Origin: an uncultured Tolumonas sp.
GTDB lineage: Bacteria; Pseudomonadota; Gammaproteobacteria; Enterobacterales; Aeromonadaceae
Length of the DNA stretch: 64,000 nucleotides
NCBI RefSeq assembly: GCF_963556105.2
Contig: NZ_OY829948.1
Location: forward strand, 1-64,000
Reading direction: 5' to 3'
The position numbers and the translations under genes were made by a program. The notes beneath the pieces are model-generated. The model searched no databases. It worked only from the letters and a program-made list of their open reading frames with translations, and was not told where the DNA came from. Shown piece after piece: positions 21,579 to 30,250 of the stretch. Numbering within the stretch: position 1 is the first letter of the stretch; each line of letters begins with the position of its first letter.

Positions 21579-22359
21579 ATTTACCTGCGTTGGCCATCTG
21601 ACGAATTTGTTCTGCGTTATAACGACGAGCATCATAAACCACCACAATGCTTTCATCCCCCGGTTGCAGGAAGTTTTGCTCACCAAATGGGGTATAGCGA
21701 GTAGCACCGATACTGATAATTACTTGTTGCGGATATTCTGCCACTTTCAATATAGCCGCGATATCTTCTGCTGGGCCTTCATCCTGCTGATGATTCATCT
21801 TATCGATAACCCAATTCAGTAAGGTTTCGTGAAAATAGCTGTATTCCACCGTTGGGCTGTCTAAACCATAAGGATAACATTCCCCATTACGGCGTAAAAA
21901 GCTGGCGATATGGTAACAATCTAACTCGCCACCTTCGGCGAATTTATCCAGTGCGATGCGCTGTGATGACATGCCTTTACTCGATGAGCCCCAGTTTTTC
22001 TTTTCACTGATTTTACGAGCGCCAGGACGACGAATAGAGCAATCATTAAACGCAGCAAACTCACGCGGAATGAGGTCTTTAACGATCTGGCTGTCATATA
22101 CCACATCGCAGATCAAACAAACTTCCGGTTCGATCTGCAGATTATCGGCACCAGCAGGAAACTGGATCTGATGATGGGAAATTGGAAATACATTCAGAAA
22201 ACTGTTTTCAATGTGCGGTACATAAAATGGGAATATCGCTTTCGGCTGAATAGCATCTTTTACTTTAACATTCACAAAGTCACTGGCTTCGCCCGCCTGT
22301 TCCAAATGTCCGGCAAAGTTACCCGCGACACCAAAACCAATCATCTTGGTTAAATCCAT
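21529..22359 (-). CDS. DUF5718-type conserved protein of unknown function
   Basis: I recognise this as the family annotated DUF5718, but no function is known to me. The N-terminus reads MIGFGVAGNFAGHLEQAGE, the middle has EPEVCLICDV and EFAAFNDCSIRRPGARKISEKKNWG, and the C-terminus has ISIGATRYTPFGEQNFL. The combination of an EPE motif, a small-molecule-like pocket pattern and the phrase about KNWG is reminiscent of fumarylacetoacetate-hydrolase-like folds, but this is only a guess. The ATG at 22359 has AAGGAG 9 bases upstream. No signal peptide or membrane segment is seen. It converges on sprT with a 50-base overlap. Confidence 0.75.
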   Translation of the reverse strand: MDLTKMIGFGVAGNFAGHLEQAGEASDFVNVKVKDAIQPKAIFPFYVPHIENSFLNVFPISHHQIQFPAGADNLQIEPEVCLICDVVYDSQIVKDLIPREFAAFNDCSIRRPGARKISEKKNWGSSSKGMSSQRIALDKFAEGGELDCYHIASFLRRNGECYPYGLDSPTVEYSYFHETLLNWVIDKMNHQQDEGPAEDIAAILKVAEYPQQVIISIGATRYTPFGEQNFLQPGDESIVVVYDARRYNAEQIRQMANAGKFTGEEMSLLRQLVVAD

Positions 22360-22500
22360 TGCATGCTCCTTTCTGAATGCCAATTCACGCTTAACAAGAT
22401 TACTATCAAGAATCGCAAGCATGTTATCCTTGCAACATCTGATTTACACCATAGTTATGCGGTTATGGTAAAAATATAGTGAAGGAGCAATGTCGCTAAA

Positions 22501-23232
22501 ATGCGCATTCCAAGAATTTATCAAGACTCACCATTGAGCATTGGCGCCACAGTTAGCTTACAAGAAGATGCAGCAAACCATGTTGGTCGCGTGTTACGCA
22601 TGTTACCCGAGCAGGAAATTTGCCTATTCAACGGCCAAGGTGGTCAATATCAGGCCACGATCGTTGAAAGTGGCAAGAAGCAAGTGATTGTTCGGGTTGA
22701 TAGTTTTAATGATCACTCAGTAGAATCACCGCTTGCGATCCATTTAGGTCAAGTCATCAGCCGTGGCGATAAGATGGAATTTACCATCCAGAAATCGGTT
22801 GAGCTGGGCGTTAACGTGATCACGCCGTTATGGTCTTCCCGGTGCGGCGTCAAATTACAAGGCGATCGTCTGGATAAAAAACTGGAACAATGGCAAAAAA
22901 TTGCCATCAGCGCCTGCGAACAGTGTGGCCGTAATACTATCCCTTTAGTGCGCCCCGTAATGTCACTGGAAAACTGGCTGGCTGAACCCACGGATGAGCT
23001 GAAACTCACCCTGCACCCGCGAGCCGCCTATTCAGTCGGTACTTTACCCGCACCCACAAATGGTGTCCGACTGGTGATTGGCCCGGAAGGTGGTTTGTCA
23101 GATGATGAAATCGCACTAACAGAACAATATCACTTTCAGGAAATGCTGCTTGGCCCGCGTGTATTGCGTACTGAAACAGCAGCTTTGACCGCTATTACCG
23201 CGCTGCAATGTCGTTTCGGCGATCTGTCTTAG
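22501..23232 (+). CDS. rsmE: 16S rRNA m3U1498 methyltransferase
   Basis: This SPOUT-class enzyme methylates uridine 1498 of 16S rRNA. The N-terminal PUA-like part includes NHVGRVLRM. The knotted methyltransferase part ends in [13 protein letters not shown] and [16 protein letters not shown], the cofactor-binding knot of the family. The length of 243 residues equals that of the known enzyme. It heads the rsmE-gshB-yqgE-ruvX block that is conserved in gammaproteobacteria. Confidence 0.96.
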   Translation: MRIPRIYQDSPLSIGATVSLQEDAANHVGRVLRMLPEQEICLFNGQGGQYQATIVESGKKQVIVRVDSFNDHSVESPLAIHLGQVISRGDKMEFTIQKSVELGVNVITPLWSSRCGVKLQGDRLDKKLEQWQKIAISACEQCGRNTIPLVRPVMSLENWLAEPTDELKLTLHPRAAYSVGTLPAPTNGVRLVIGPEGGLSDDEIALTEQYHFQEMLLGPRVLRTETAALTAITALQCRFGDLS

Positions 23233-23240
23233 GAGAGCAA

Positions 23241-24197
23241 ATGAGCATTAAATTAGGCATCGTGATGGACCCTATTCAATCCATCAATATCAAAAAAGAC
23301 ACTAGCTTCGCCATGTTACTGGAAGCCCAGCAACGTGGTTACGAACTCTATTACATGGAGATGAGCGATCTCTATCTCGAGCAGGGTATCTCTTATGCTA
23401 CCATGCGCCCGCTGGAAGTCCGTCAGGATTACACTTGCTGGTATTCGCTCGGTGAAGTCGTTGATCAGCCATTGCATGAGCTTGAGGTGATCCTGATGCG
23501 TAAAGATCCACCGTTTGATACGGAATTCATTTACGCCACTTACTTGCTCGAACGGGCAGAAGAACAAGGCACGTTGATTGTTAACAAACCGCAAAGCTTG
23601 CGTGATGCTAACGAGAAGCTGTTTACCGCCTGGTTTGCCGAACATACACCAACCACGCTGGTAACCCGCTCATCTGCCAAATTGCGCTCTTTCCACCAGC
23701 AACATCAGGATGTGATCTTAAAACCACTGGATGGTATGGGTGGCGCATCGATTTTTCGCATGAAACAGGACGACCCTAACGTCGGTGTTATTATCGAAAC
23801 ACTCACCGAACATGGTTCCCGCTATTGTATGGCGCAATCTTATTTACCTGCGATCAAAGATGGCGACAAACGCGTATTGGTGATCGATGGTGAACCGGTT
23901 CCTTATTGCCTGGCTCGTATTCCTTCACAAGGGGAAACACGCGGAAACCTGGCTGCCGGCGGACGCGGTGAACCGCGCGAACTGACTGAAGCGGACTGGA
24001 AAATTGCACGTGCGGTGGGCCCAACGCTGAAAGCCAAAGGGCTGATTTTTGTTGGCTTAGATATTATCGGTGATCGACTCACTGAAATTAACGTGACCAG
24101 CCCTACCTGTGTTCGGGAAATCGAAGCACAATTTGATATTAATATTTGTGGTTTGCTGATGGATGCGATTGAACGCCGCATCAGTAAAGCCAGTTAA
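23241..24197 (+). CDS. gshB: Glutathione synthetase
   Basis: The enzyme joins gamma-glutamylcysteine and glycine using ATP. It is an ATP-grasp protein with KLGIVMDPI at the N-terminus, KPLDGMGGASIFR for ATP binding, and the C-terminal INVTSPTCVREIE metal and substrate site. The ATG at 23241 has AGGAG 5 bases upstream and gives 318 residues. It lies 8 bases after rsmE. Confidence 0.97.
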   Translation: MSIKLGIVMDPIQSINIKKDTSFAMLLEAQQRGYELYYMEMSDLYLEQGISYATMRPLEVRQDYTCWYSLGEVVDQPLHELEVILMRKDPPFDTEFIYATYLLERAEEQGTLIVNKPQSLRDANEKLFTAWFAEHTPTTLVTRSSAKLRSFHQQHQDVILKPLDGMGGASIFRMKQDDPNVGVIIETLTEHGSRYCMAQSYLPAIKDGDKRVLVIDGEPVPYCLARIPSQGETRGNLAAGGRGEPRELTEADWKIARAVGPTLKAKGLIFVGLDIIGDRLTEINVTSPTCVREIEAQFDINICGLLMDAIERRISKAS

Positions 24198-24213
24198 GGA
24201 ACTTTCTTTAGGA

Positions 24214-24771
24214 ATGATGCAGTCATTACAGAATTATTTTCTGGTTGCGATGCCAACGCTCAACGACTCTGTTTTTGAGCGTTCCCTTATTTATTTATGT
24301 GAACATAACGAAAAAGGCGCAATGGGAATTGTGCTGAATGTGGAACTTGATCTCGATATTTGCCAATTACTGACGCAGATGAAACTAGGTAATGCCGCAT
24401 TTTTTCTTTCCGGCAAACCAGTTATGGCGGGTGGACCAGTGAACACCGATCGAGGTTTTGTCTTACATACACCGATGGACGGTTTTCATGCGTCGCTATC
24501 AATAACTGATGAGCTGATGATGACCTCGTCATTGGATATTTTATCGACACTGGGCACGTCTGCCGAACCGAAAAATTATCTGATTGCGCTCGGTTATGCA
24601 GGCTGGGAGGCTGGCCAGCTAGAACAGGAAATTTTGGATAATGTCTGGCTGACAATCCCTGCATCTTCAGAAATCATCTTTAATACACCAGTTGAAGATC
24701 GCTGGTTAGCGGCCAGTAAATCAATCGGTATTGATATCTGGCAGCTTGCGCCAGGAGCCGGCCACGCATGA
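24214..24771 (+). CDS. yqgE: YqgE/AlgH family protein
   Basis: Conserved protein of the UPF0301 (YqgE/AlgH) family, of uncertain function. Family features are [20 protein letters not shown] at the start, [27 protein letters not shown] and [15 protein letters not shown]. Two adjacent ATG codons at 24214 and 24217 are possible starts. The last four bases overlap the start of ruvX. Confidence 0.93.
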   Translation: MMQSLQNYFLVAMPTLNDSVFERSLIYLCEHNEKGAMGIVLNVELDLDICQLLTQMKLGNAAFFLSGKPVMAGGPVNTDRGFVLHTPMDGFHASLSITDELMMTSSLDILSTLGTSAEPKNYLIALGYAGWEAGQLEQEILDNVWLTIPASSEIIFNTPVEDRWLAASKSIGIDIWQLAPGAGHA

Positions 24772-25202
24772 AAGAAATCGGTAATCGTTCGCTCATGGGT
24801 TTTGATTTTGGTACTCGCAGTATTGGTATTGCCACCGGGCAAGAAATTACCGGCACTGCGTCACCACTAACCTCGTTGAAAGCCAACGATGGTATTCCTG
24901 ACTGGAGCCAGCTTGAAAAGCTACTGAAGGAATGGCAGCCAGATCTGTTAGTCGTCGGTTTACCGCTCAACATGGATGGTACTGAACAGGAAATGACAGT
25001 ACGGGCGCGTAAATTTGGTCAACGGCTGCATGGACGTTTCGGCTTTCAGGTGGAATTCAAAGATGAGCGGCTCACAACTACCGATGCCAAAGCTCGTCTA
25101 TTTGAACATGGCGGCTATAAAGCGTTAGGTAAAAGCCGTGTTGATGCGGTATCTGCCCAATTGATTTTAGAAAGTTGGATGGAATCGCACTACGGCGCAT
25201 AA
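24768..25202 (+). CDS. ruvX: Putative Holliday junction resolvase / pre-16S rRNA nuclease YqgF
   Basis: This RNase H-fold nuclease is implicated in pre-16S rRNA 5' end processing. [14 protein letters not shown] holds the first acidic residue, [14 protein letters not shown] the second, and DERLTTTDA the next. The C-terminal [14 protein letters not shown] has the last catalytic aspartate. The length of 144 residues is usual. Its ATG overlaps the stop of yqgE. Confidence 0.95.
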   Translation: MKEIGNRSLMGFDFGTRSIGIATGQEITGTASPLTSLKANDGIPDWSQLEKLLKEWQPDLLVVGLPLNMDGTEQEMTVRARKFGQRLHGRFGFQVEFKDERLTTTDAKARLFEHGGYKALGKSRVDAVSAQLILESWMESHYGA

Positions 25203-25218
25203 CAGAAGCACATAACAA

Positions 25219-25240
25219 AACTCCCGCTTTAGCGGGAGTT
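25219..25240. terminator. Bidirectional hairpin between ruvX and flgP
   Basis: Arms AACTCCCGCT and AGCGGGAGTT around TT lie between the ends of two converging genes. T runs are weak on both sides. Confidence 0.65.
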
Positions 25241-25248
25241 CACTGAAC

Positions 25249-25677
25249 TTAATAAGCATGATCCATCTGATAAATGTTGTAGAGCACCTTGGTATCCAGC
25301 TCCAGCTCTGTCGCATACATATTATCGACCGGATAACTCTTCACAACCCGCGCTCCACGCAATAGACCATCAACATTCGCATGCATGCGGTTACTAGCCT
25401 GACGATTGTCTTTATACGTTGTATCCGCTTGGATGGCGTTGCCATACACCTGTTCCGTCAATTCACGATAGGCATCGAGTTTTGACGCTCTGATTGCCTG
25501 CAGAATTTTTTCCGAACGAGTCGGCCCTGGTTGCACATCGACAATACCGTAACCAACTGAACGCAATACCGGAAATTCATCGGGTGTTTCACGGGCATAA
25601 TGGGTTACCCGATGCGTGGTGCAACTAGCCAGAAAAACAGAACTTAGCAGCAACAATATCCAATACCAGCGAGACAT
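25249..25677 (-). CDS. flgP: FlgP-like outer-membrane lipoprotein (LPP20 family)
   Basis: This lipoprotein is associated with the flagellar basal body in Vibrio-type flagella. The signal peptide ends in a lipobox, FLASC, giving Cys19 as the lipidated residue. The mature part has the LPP20 pattern AIRASKLDAYRELTEQVYG and an ELDTKVLY C-terminus. It lies 9 bases downstream of flgO on the same strand. The flgO/flgP/flgT group is known from Vibrio and Aeromonas. Confidence 0.88.
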   Translation of the reverse strand: MSRWYWILLLLSSVFLASCTTHRVTHYARETPDEFPVLRSVGYGIVDVQPGPTRSEKILQAIRASKLDAYRELTEQVYGNAIQADTTYKDNRQASNRMHANVDGLLRGARVVKSYPVDNMYATELELDTKVLYNIYQMDHAY

Positions 25678-25686
25678 AGTCGCCTC

Positions 25687-26316
25687 CTAATGTGTCATCA
25701 TAAGGGGTCTGCCGTATTGGTCATACGGAAACTCTCCACGAACCACCATACCTTTCGTAACCAGTACAGTGCGCCCAGATTCAAAATTACCTTTGAGCAT
25801 TTCATTTGGTACGAAGCCTTGTGATGTCGCTTCTACCAAACGCGTACGCATATTGATGATGCGCATATTGAGTACCATGCCTAAATCATTCCGCGACATA
25901 GTGCCGGTCAGCACACGTCCAGCAGGGATCCGTTTTGACAATTCGGTCCAATCACGACTCATTGTGAAATCGCCTTCCGGTGTCACTTTGATGCTACCAG
26001 TTATTTTATAGTCGAGAACGACTTCACCACGCCGGTGTAATTCATGCACAAAATCTTCCGAGATTTGCTGCCCGATCGGGCTCGTGCTTTCCAATGAACT
26101 GAGATTCACCATCGATGTCACCGCGATAGGCGATAAAACCGTGTTGCCCGGGATCTTCGTAGCAAACAAGCGGTCTGTCATATCAGACACCAAACGGTTC
26201 AGCGCCAGCCCATTTTCTTTTTTTGGCCCGTCATAGTTCATACCGGTTTGTTCAGCGCATGCTGATAACGCAAAAACGGCAGTTAAAACCACCATTAACG
26301 GTCTGTATTTTTTCAT
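25687..26316 (-). CDS. flgO: FlgO family flagellar outer-membrane protein
   Basis: It is a FlgO-domain lipoprotein-like protein needed in Vibrio for flagellar stability and motility. The ATG at 26316 starts a signal peptide with a lipobox-like FALSAC, giving Cys20. The FlgO domain then runs from NGLALNRLVSDMTDRLF through LTGTMSRNDLGMVLNMRIINM. An upstream reading to 26349 lacks a better ribosome site. It is followed closely by flgP and is divergent from flgT. Confidence 0.88.
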   Translation of the reverse strand: MKKYRPLMVVLTAVFALSACAEQTGMNYDGPKKENGLALNRLVSDMTDRLFATKIPGNTVLSPIAVTSMVNLSSLESTSPIGQQISEDFVHELHRRGEVVLDYKITGSIKVTPEGDFTMSRDWTELSKRIPAGRVLTGTMSRNDLGMVLNMRIINMRTRLVEATSQGFVPNEMLKGNFESGRTVLVTKGMVVRGEFPYDQYGRPLMMTH

Positions 26317-26397
26317 TATTAGACCCAACCCTTCTCCTGGCATAACCAATTATCGGCCATTCGCATAATATCTTGAGGCCGGATGTCAATTTTCCGC

Positions 26398-26414
26398 TGG
26401 TATAGATTGTGCAT
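26398..26414 (+). promoter_or_regulatory. Putative sigma-54 promoter of flgT
   Basis: TGGTATAGATTGTGCAT has the invariant GG and GC exactly 10 bases apart, as in the -24/-12 consensus TGGCAC-N5-TTGCA. Transcription would begin near 26424, about 25 bases before flgT. Vibrio flagellar genes of this class depend on sigma-54 and FlrC. Confidence 0.6.
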
Positions 26415-26449
26415 AGCAGAGTTATCTTGTCTCTCATTCACCAAATGCC

Positions 26450-27622
26450 ATGAAACGTTGGATTATTCTGCTTTTATGCATGATCGCCCTGCCCTCGCAA
26501 GCCGCTTGGTATAAAACCATTGGCAGTGCCCCTATTATCAACAATGATGAGGAATATGCACGCCAGCAAGCGATTCAGGATGCATTACGCCAAGCCATGC
26601 TGAAAGCGGGCGCCTCTGTTTCCAGCATTCAGCAACTCAGCAATGGTGCACTGACGCGTGATGATTTCCAAATCCGTGCCAACAGCGAAGTTCGACAATA
26701 TCAACTGTTGGACGAAGAGATCCGTGAGCAACGCATGTTTGTTAATGTGCGCTCTTACATAGTTGCCGATCGTTCTGGCTGTGCCGGTGGCTTATATGCC
26801 AAAGATATTTCGCTGATCCGGTTTAACTGGCAACACAAAGATGACGGCCGTTATGGCCAGATCTATCAATTGGACCGCGCCGTAACTCGCGCATTGTTCG
26901 ACCGCTTAGGGCAACAGCGTCAGGTTTTTGTCACTCACAGCTGGCTGGATAATAATCTCGGCGTCGACCCCGGCAAATTACATCAAGGTGACAGCACGTT
27001 TGCGCAGCAGATCCAAAGCTTAGCCGTGCAGACTGACAGCCAATATCTCATTTTTGGCAGTATCGTAGATGCCTCGCTACAGAAACCAGACCAAGGCATT
27101 CTCGACAATGTCTTTCCGGGAACATGGTATAAAAATCCACTACGCCATTTTACCTTGCAACTGTATATCTACGATGGGCTAACCGGGCAATTACTGGACC
27201 AGCCTTTTTATCAAACTCAGGCACAATGGACATTTGATCGAGACGCTATCGTTGATCCAATCAGTCAAGATTTCTGGCAGTCATCATATGGTATGGAAGT
27301 GATGGCGACGGTTAACCGTGTAACAGAAGAACTGAAAGGCCGTTTGCAATGCGAACGCCCTACTGCACGGATCATCCGCGTGGAAGGTCTCGATTATCAT
27401 ATTAACCTGGGCAAAAATAATGGCCTGAAAGTAGGCGACCGCTTTCGTATTCTGCATAAAGCTGATTTCACTGATACCTATGGGCAAGAACATCCATTAC
27501 GGAATGAAGCGTCTGGTGTGATGGAAGTGAAAAAGGTGTATCCGGAAAATGCGGTGATTCGGTCATTATCGCAATATGCCGCTGGCAATATTCAGGTGAA
27601 TGATTTGGCGGAATTGGAGTGA
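26450..27622 (+). CDS. flgT: FlgT flagellar H-ring/T-ring assembly protein
   Basis: This periplasmic protein forms the H ring around the basal body and helps in T-ring assembly in Vibrio-type flagella. A signal peptide (IILLLCMIALPSQAAW) ends near residue 18. Family segments include AIQDALRQAMLKAGASV, EIREQRMFVNVRSYI and a C-terminal SH3-like part with LGKNNGLKVGDRFRIL. The length of 390 residues is usual. It faces away from flgO-flgP and has a likely sigma-54 promoter. Confidence 0.9.
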   Translation: MKRWIILLLCMIALPSQAAWYKTIGSAPIINNDEEYARQQAIQDALRQAMLKAGASVSSIQQLSNGALTRDDFQIRANSEVRQYQLLDEEIREQRMFVNVRSYIVADRSGCAGGLYAKDISLIRFNWQHKDDGRYGQIYQLDRAVTRALFDRLGQQRQVFVTHSWLDNNLGVDPGKLHQGDSTFAQQIQSLAVQTDSQYLIFGSIVDASLQKPDQGILDNVFPGTWYKNPLRHFTLQLYIYDGLTGQLLDQPFYQTQAQWTFDRDAIVDPISQDFWQSSYGMEVMATVNRVTEELKGRLQCERPTARIIRVEGLDYHINLGKNNGLKVGDRFRILHKADFTDTYGQEHPLRNEASGVMEVKKVYPENAVIRSLSQYAAGNIQVNDLAELE

Positions 27623-27637
27623 TAAAAGGGATAACAG

Positions 27638-27713
27638 TGGTGTCCCCACCAGGACTCGAACCTGGATCTTACGCTTAGGAGGCGCACGCTCTATCCTGCT
27701 GAGCTATGAGGAC
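27638..27713 (-). tRNA. tRNA-Arg (anticodon CCT)
   Basis: The minus strand folds into a full cloverleaf. The acceptor stem is GTCCTCA with TGGGGAC. The D stem is GCTC/GAGC. The anticodon stem is TGCGC/GCGTA with loop CTCCTAA, giving anticodon CCT. The T arm is CCAGG-TTCGAGT-CCTGG. The discriminator A is followed by an encoded CCA. Total length is 76 bases. Confidence 0.97.
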
Positions 27714-27734
27714 ATGCCATAATGCAGCGGCGGC

Positions 27735-27740
27735 ATTATA
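27735..27740 (-). promoter_or_regulatory. -10 element of the tRNA-Arg promoter
   Basis: Read on the minus strand there is a perfect TATAAT followed by a GC-rich discriminator (GCCGCCGC), typical of stable-RNA promoters. It stands about 21 bases before the mature tRNA 5' end. The -35 element is not clear. Confidence 0.6.
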
Positions 27741-27787
27741 GCAAACCGCAAGGTAAACGCTAGATTTTATCTTTTAAGATCAGGTTG

Positions 27788-29500
27788 TTATTTGATTTGC
27801 TCTTTTCTGACAAAACCAAATTTAATCTGATTTTTTGCACCCCATAACAGGCATATTAAAAATGCGAGTGTACTGATAATTTGTCCGACACGTTCTTCGA
27901 TTAAAGTATCGAGTGTTAGCAAAATTTCATGTTTCCCTGCAGGAACAGATAATTGCAGCAGCCCGTTATCTGATGGGCTCACAGATAATTTGGTTTGGTT
28001 ATCTAATGTGGCGGCCCAGCCAGAGTAATAAAACTGATGAACGGTTATCTTTGACTCAACATTGGCATTTATCAACAACTGAATTGTGCGTGGTTGCCAA
28101 CGTTTGATTTGCCAACTCACATCTGTTTTATCACTTTGCAACTGCGGCGTGTCGTGGCCAAGTTTGCGAATATTATCGTAACTAAAGTTTTCTTCCGGCA
28201 CCCAATGTGGCCGATATTCAACCGGGCTTCGGCTAACCATCAGAGATTTAACAACCTCTTTTTCTTCTACTCGATTGAAAAATATAGCATTAGTACCATA
28301 AATCAACTCACTGCTTAATAATACAGTCAGCAACAAAAACCAAATGATCAAAGGATTTCGTCCATGCATACGGAATTTAATTTCATCGAATTGGGAAACC
28401 GCTAATGCAAACACTGTAATTGCGGCAATAGTTAATATGGTATTAAAGCGCCATGGAAATTGAATTTTTTGCAAAGTTGGTAATAAATCCCATATGAACT
28501 GACTGAAAGGCAACGTCATAAATAATGATAAAAATACCACCACAATCCAATAGTTGGTTTCCCTTCTAATAATCAGGTGTGTTTGCATTCGACTGAATAA
28601 CCATGCGCCGTACGCCAAGGTGCTCATTAACACCGTGATAAAGGTCAGATAACGCCAGAATGTTCTACTATGCCCGTAGATAGGGCCACTAAGAAGAAAA
28701 TTGTTAGTATAATTAAACATACCTGAAAACATACTTTGCATAGAAACATTACCTTGTGTTGTCATTGCTGGCACCCAATATATTGCCGATAAGCCAACAG
28801 CAAGCATGATCGCTATCAGATGGTTTAAAAAAACAAATTTCCGTAACTCTTTATTAGTAACAAATAAAAAATGTCCGACAAATACAGGCATAAAAATAAT
28901 AAAGGTTGGCAAATGTGTAAAAATCAACAATGCAATACTGATACTTAGCCATATGATTGATTTTTTCGATCCCTCGGAAACCTTAAGACTCCAATAAAGA
29001 ATCAAAGGCATCCAAACAAAACTCCATAACTCAGCAAAAGCAAAGCGAATATATAAATCAACAACAAAGTGATAAGGTAACACCATATATATGATGGCGA
29101 GGATTAAAGCGAATTGGGTACTGGTAAATTCTTTCAGCCAAAAATAAACTGTTATGCCGGATAGGATTAATGCAAACGATGCAGAGAAAAGCAACGCATC
29201 ACAATCAGCTGTATTCAGATTAAACAATAATGAAAATAGGCTGGTTATATAATATGGCAAGGGAGCATAGAAAAAAAAGGTAGGGCTACCAAAACCTGCA
29301 TTCATGTTGAGCATCCAACGCGGGTAGAGATCACCGTTCCAAAACTGTTCCGTGAAATGATGACTGAAAATCACATGAAAGAAAAAATCATGTCCATTCA
29401 TACAGCCATTAATCAATAATGGCATTGTCAGCAGCAGACCTACCGCAACAATAATAATGAGATGACGCCATGGTGATATTAGAGCCAGAATTTTTGACAT
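27788..29500 (-). CDS. Large membrane protein, 6-pyruvoyl-tetrahydropterin-synthase-related (GT-C-like) type
   Basis: The protein has about ten predicted membrane helices over residues 10-400 and a periplasmic C-terminal part. The early motif NGCMNGHDFFFHV and the strings GDLYPRWMLNMNAGFGSPTFFFY match membrane proteins with the PTPS-related domain. These resemble GT-C glycosyltransferases and may build surface glycans, but no substrate is known. The C-terminal part has a beta-rich FYYSGWAATLDNQ segment, seen in YfhO-type proteins. ATG at 29500 or GTG at 29503 is the likely start, with GAGG 8-11 bases upstream. It is low in GC and stands alone. Confidence 0.75.
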   Translation of the reverse strand: MSKILALISPWRHLIIIVAVGLLLTMPLLINGCMNGHDFFFHVIFSHHFTEQFWNGDLYPRWMLNMNAGFGSPTFFFYAPLPYYITSLFSLLFNLNTADCDALLFSASFALILSGITVYFWLKEFTSTQFALILAIIYMVLPYHFVVDLYIRFAFAELWSFVWMPLILYWSLKVSEGSKKSIIWLSISIALLIFTHLPTFIIFMPVFVGHFLFVTNKELRKFVFLNHLIAIMLAVGLSAIYWVPAMTTQGNVSMQSMFSGMFNYTNNFLLSGPIYGHSRTFWRYLTFITVLMSTLAYGAWLFSRMQTHLIIRRETNYWIVVVFLSLFMTLPFSQFIWDLLPTLQKIQFPWRFNTILTIAAITVFALAVSQFDEIKFRMHGRNPLIIWFLLLTVLLSSELIYGTNAIFFNRVEEKEVVKSLMVSRSPVEYRPHWVPEENFSYDNIRKLGHDTPQLQSDKTDVSWQIKRWQPRTIQLLINANVESKITVHQFYYSGWAATLDNQTKLSVSPSDNGLLQLSVPAGKHEILLTLDTLIEERVGQIISTLAFLICLLWGAKNQIKFGFVRKEQIK

Positions 29501-29863
29501 CACTGGAAACACCTCTTTATTCGGATGCTGTTAGTCACGATCCCTGACAGCAGTGATGTTTGTATAGCCGTTATGCCGCAGACTTCCTTCATCCACTTCC
29601 GTTATTAATTCTAGCTCCTCTGCGCAAGATGTGTACGAGTGACATCATTTGGTTTGAATGAGTACAAAATTTCAAAAAACCACGATCATGATCACATTTA
29701 TAGTGAAGTTGGCAGCAGCTTAATAATAAAAATATGTGTTTTTTATCAAGCTAATAGCCAATGATATAGATTTAATCTATATCACAAGTTAAAAAAAATA
29801 TTTCATTATTAGTAAAAGGATGTTTAGCATGCCTGAGATCCAGTCAACTACAGGAGTAACCTC
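29501..29863. other. Intergenic region before the orphan EIIB gene
   Basis: This AT-rich 360-base stretch holds a 23-bp LysR-type palindrome (29762-29784) and the promoters of two divergent genes. No short reading frame with a ribosome site was seen. A possible CRP half-site (GATCACA near 29693) is too weak to call. Confidence 0.6.
29762..29784. promoter_or_regulatory. LysR-type operator 1 (upstream of EIIB gene)
   Basis: A near-perfect palindrome with arms TGATATAGATT and AATCTATATCA around one central T. It contains the T-N11-A core of LysR-type boxes. It matches 21 of 23 positions of the site upstream of the LysR gene and the sugar ABC operon, and stands 80 bases before the EIIB start. 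Confidence 0.8.
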
Positions 29864-30196
29864 ATGGATGCTAAAGTGGTCGCGCAACAAATTTTTGAAG
29901 CGCTAGGCGGTAATGAAAATATTATTTCATTGGTCTATTGCGCCACGCGGTTGCGGTTTGTACTCAATGACGATTCAGTGGTCGATGAAAATAAACTGGC
30001 ACAAATCACTGAGGTCACAGGAACATTCCGTACCGGTGGTCAATATCAGATCATTCTGGGTATGGGTAAGGTCAAATTGGCTCATGATGAATTAATACAA
30101 TTGATCGACTCAGCACAACAAGAAGTAGCACCGGAGTCTCTGAACCCTGTGCAGAAAGCCGTAAAAGTGATATCCGATCTAGTCAGTAAAAACTAA
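29864..30196 (+). CDS. Orphan glucose-family PTS EIIB domain protein
   Basis: It is a stand-alone EIIB domain (110 residues) of the glucose/glucoside PTS family. The phosphorylated cysteine is present at residue 26 in VYCATRLRF. The C-terminal tail (NPVQKAVKVISDLVSKN) looks like the linker that leads to an EIIC domain in fused permeases, but a stop follows and no EIIC is nearby. It may be a truncated permease or a free phosphocarrier with a regulatory role. The start has AGGAG 7 bases upstream. The shared operator links it to the following alpha-glucoside ABC operon, an unusual pairing. Confidence 0.85.
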   Translation: MDAKVVAQQIFEALGGNENIISLVYCATRLRFVLNDDSVVDENKLAQITEVTGTFRTGGQYQIILGMGKVKLAHDELIQLIDSAQQEVAPESLNPVQKAVKVISDLVSKN

Positions 30197-30203
30197 TAAG
30201 CAC

Positions 30204-30236
30204 AGTCGGGAATATGGCCTGTTCATATTCCCGACT
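30204..30236. terminator. Bidirectional hairpin between EIIB gene and LysR gene
   Basis: A perfect 13-bp stem, AGTCGGGAATATG with CATATTCCCGACT, and a 7-base loop between two converging genes. The T runs are short. Confidence 0.65.
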
Positions 30237-30250
30237 GATTATATTTATGA

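Noticed and set aside
27638-29500. tRNA-Arg as attachment site of an integrated island
   Set aside because: The 3' end of the tRNA faces flgT, a core flagellar gene. No integrase and no repeated tRNA end was seen nearby.
29680-29700. CRP site upstream of the EIIB gene
   Set aside because: Only one half (GATCACA) fits; the other half does not match TGTGA.
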